Source of the DNA: Collinsella sp.
GTDB taxonomy: Bacteria > Actinomycetota > Coriobacteriia > Coriobacteriales > Coriobacteriaceae
DNA length: 6,625 nt
Assembly (NCBI GenBank): GCA_014871605.1
Contig: WGSQ01000098.1
Coordinates: forward strand, 1-6,625
Direction: 5' to 3'
Positions 6,615-6,625 of the stretch are shown here, piece after piece (the first letter of the stretch is position 1; each line of letters opens with the position of its first letter). A program made the position numbers and the translations under genes. Below the pieces are notes generated by a model. It worked only from the letters and a program-made list of their open reading frames with translations. It made no database searches and was not told the origin of the DNA.

Positions 6615-6625
6615 GATGGGATGGA

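Overview
The window looks like chromosomal DNA from a Collinsella-type gut actinobacterium (Coriobacteriia). This rests on moderately high G+C, the protein sequences, and several short palindromic repeats that I recall from Collinsella-like genomes. That assignment is recognition, not a database result. There are five credible protein genes and no rRNA, tRNA, CRISPR array or transposase gene.

Left part (5-860): a GyrI-like domain protein is encoded on the minus strand. Its upstream region holds a perfect 14-bp palindrome, CGAACAGCTGTTCG, which matches the Gram-positive/actinobacterial LexA (SOS) box core GAAC-N4-GTTC and lies at the probable promoter. This suggests DNA-damage control of a protein from a family that includes DNA gyrase modulators and hydrolases of DNA-alkylating cyclopropanoids.

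Centre (826-4470): a two-gene ABC transporter operon on the plus strand, made of a MacB/LolD-type ATPase and a large permease with two FtsX domains. The two genes abut and are probably translationally coupled. The operon is bracketed by two nearly identical 35-bp repeats in opposite orientation (34/35), one 54 bp before the ATPase start and one beginning within five bases of the permease stop. It ends at a 15-bp stem terminator.

Right part (4471-6625): a small conserved protein of unknown function (106 aa, minus) faces the transporter operon. Next to it is a 453-bp gene-free stretch filled with a 160-bp MITE-like inverted repeat and a 71-bp palindromic element. Then comes a minus-strand XRE-type helix-turn-helix protein with a membrane-embedded C-terminus and an unusual histidine-bearing triplicated 18-residue repeat. 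Its upstream region has two copies of a near-palindromic site 53 bp apart (candidate operators), a second copy of the short palindromic element, and a 97-bp near-perfect hairpin.

The proteins are mostly of recognisable families. The most unusual content is the set of at least four distinct palindromic repeat families around the genes, the putative SOS box on the GyrI-like gene, and the His-repeat membrane regulator. I see no evidence for a complete, new multi-gene defence or mobile system.
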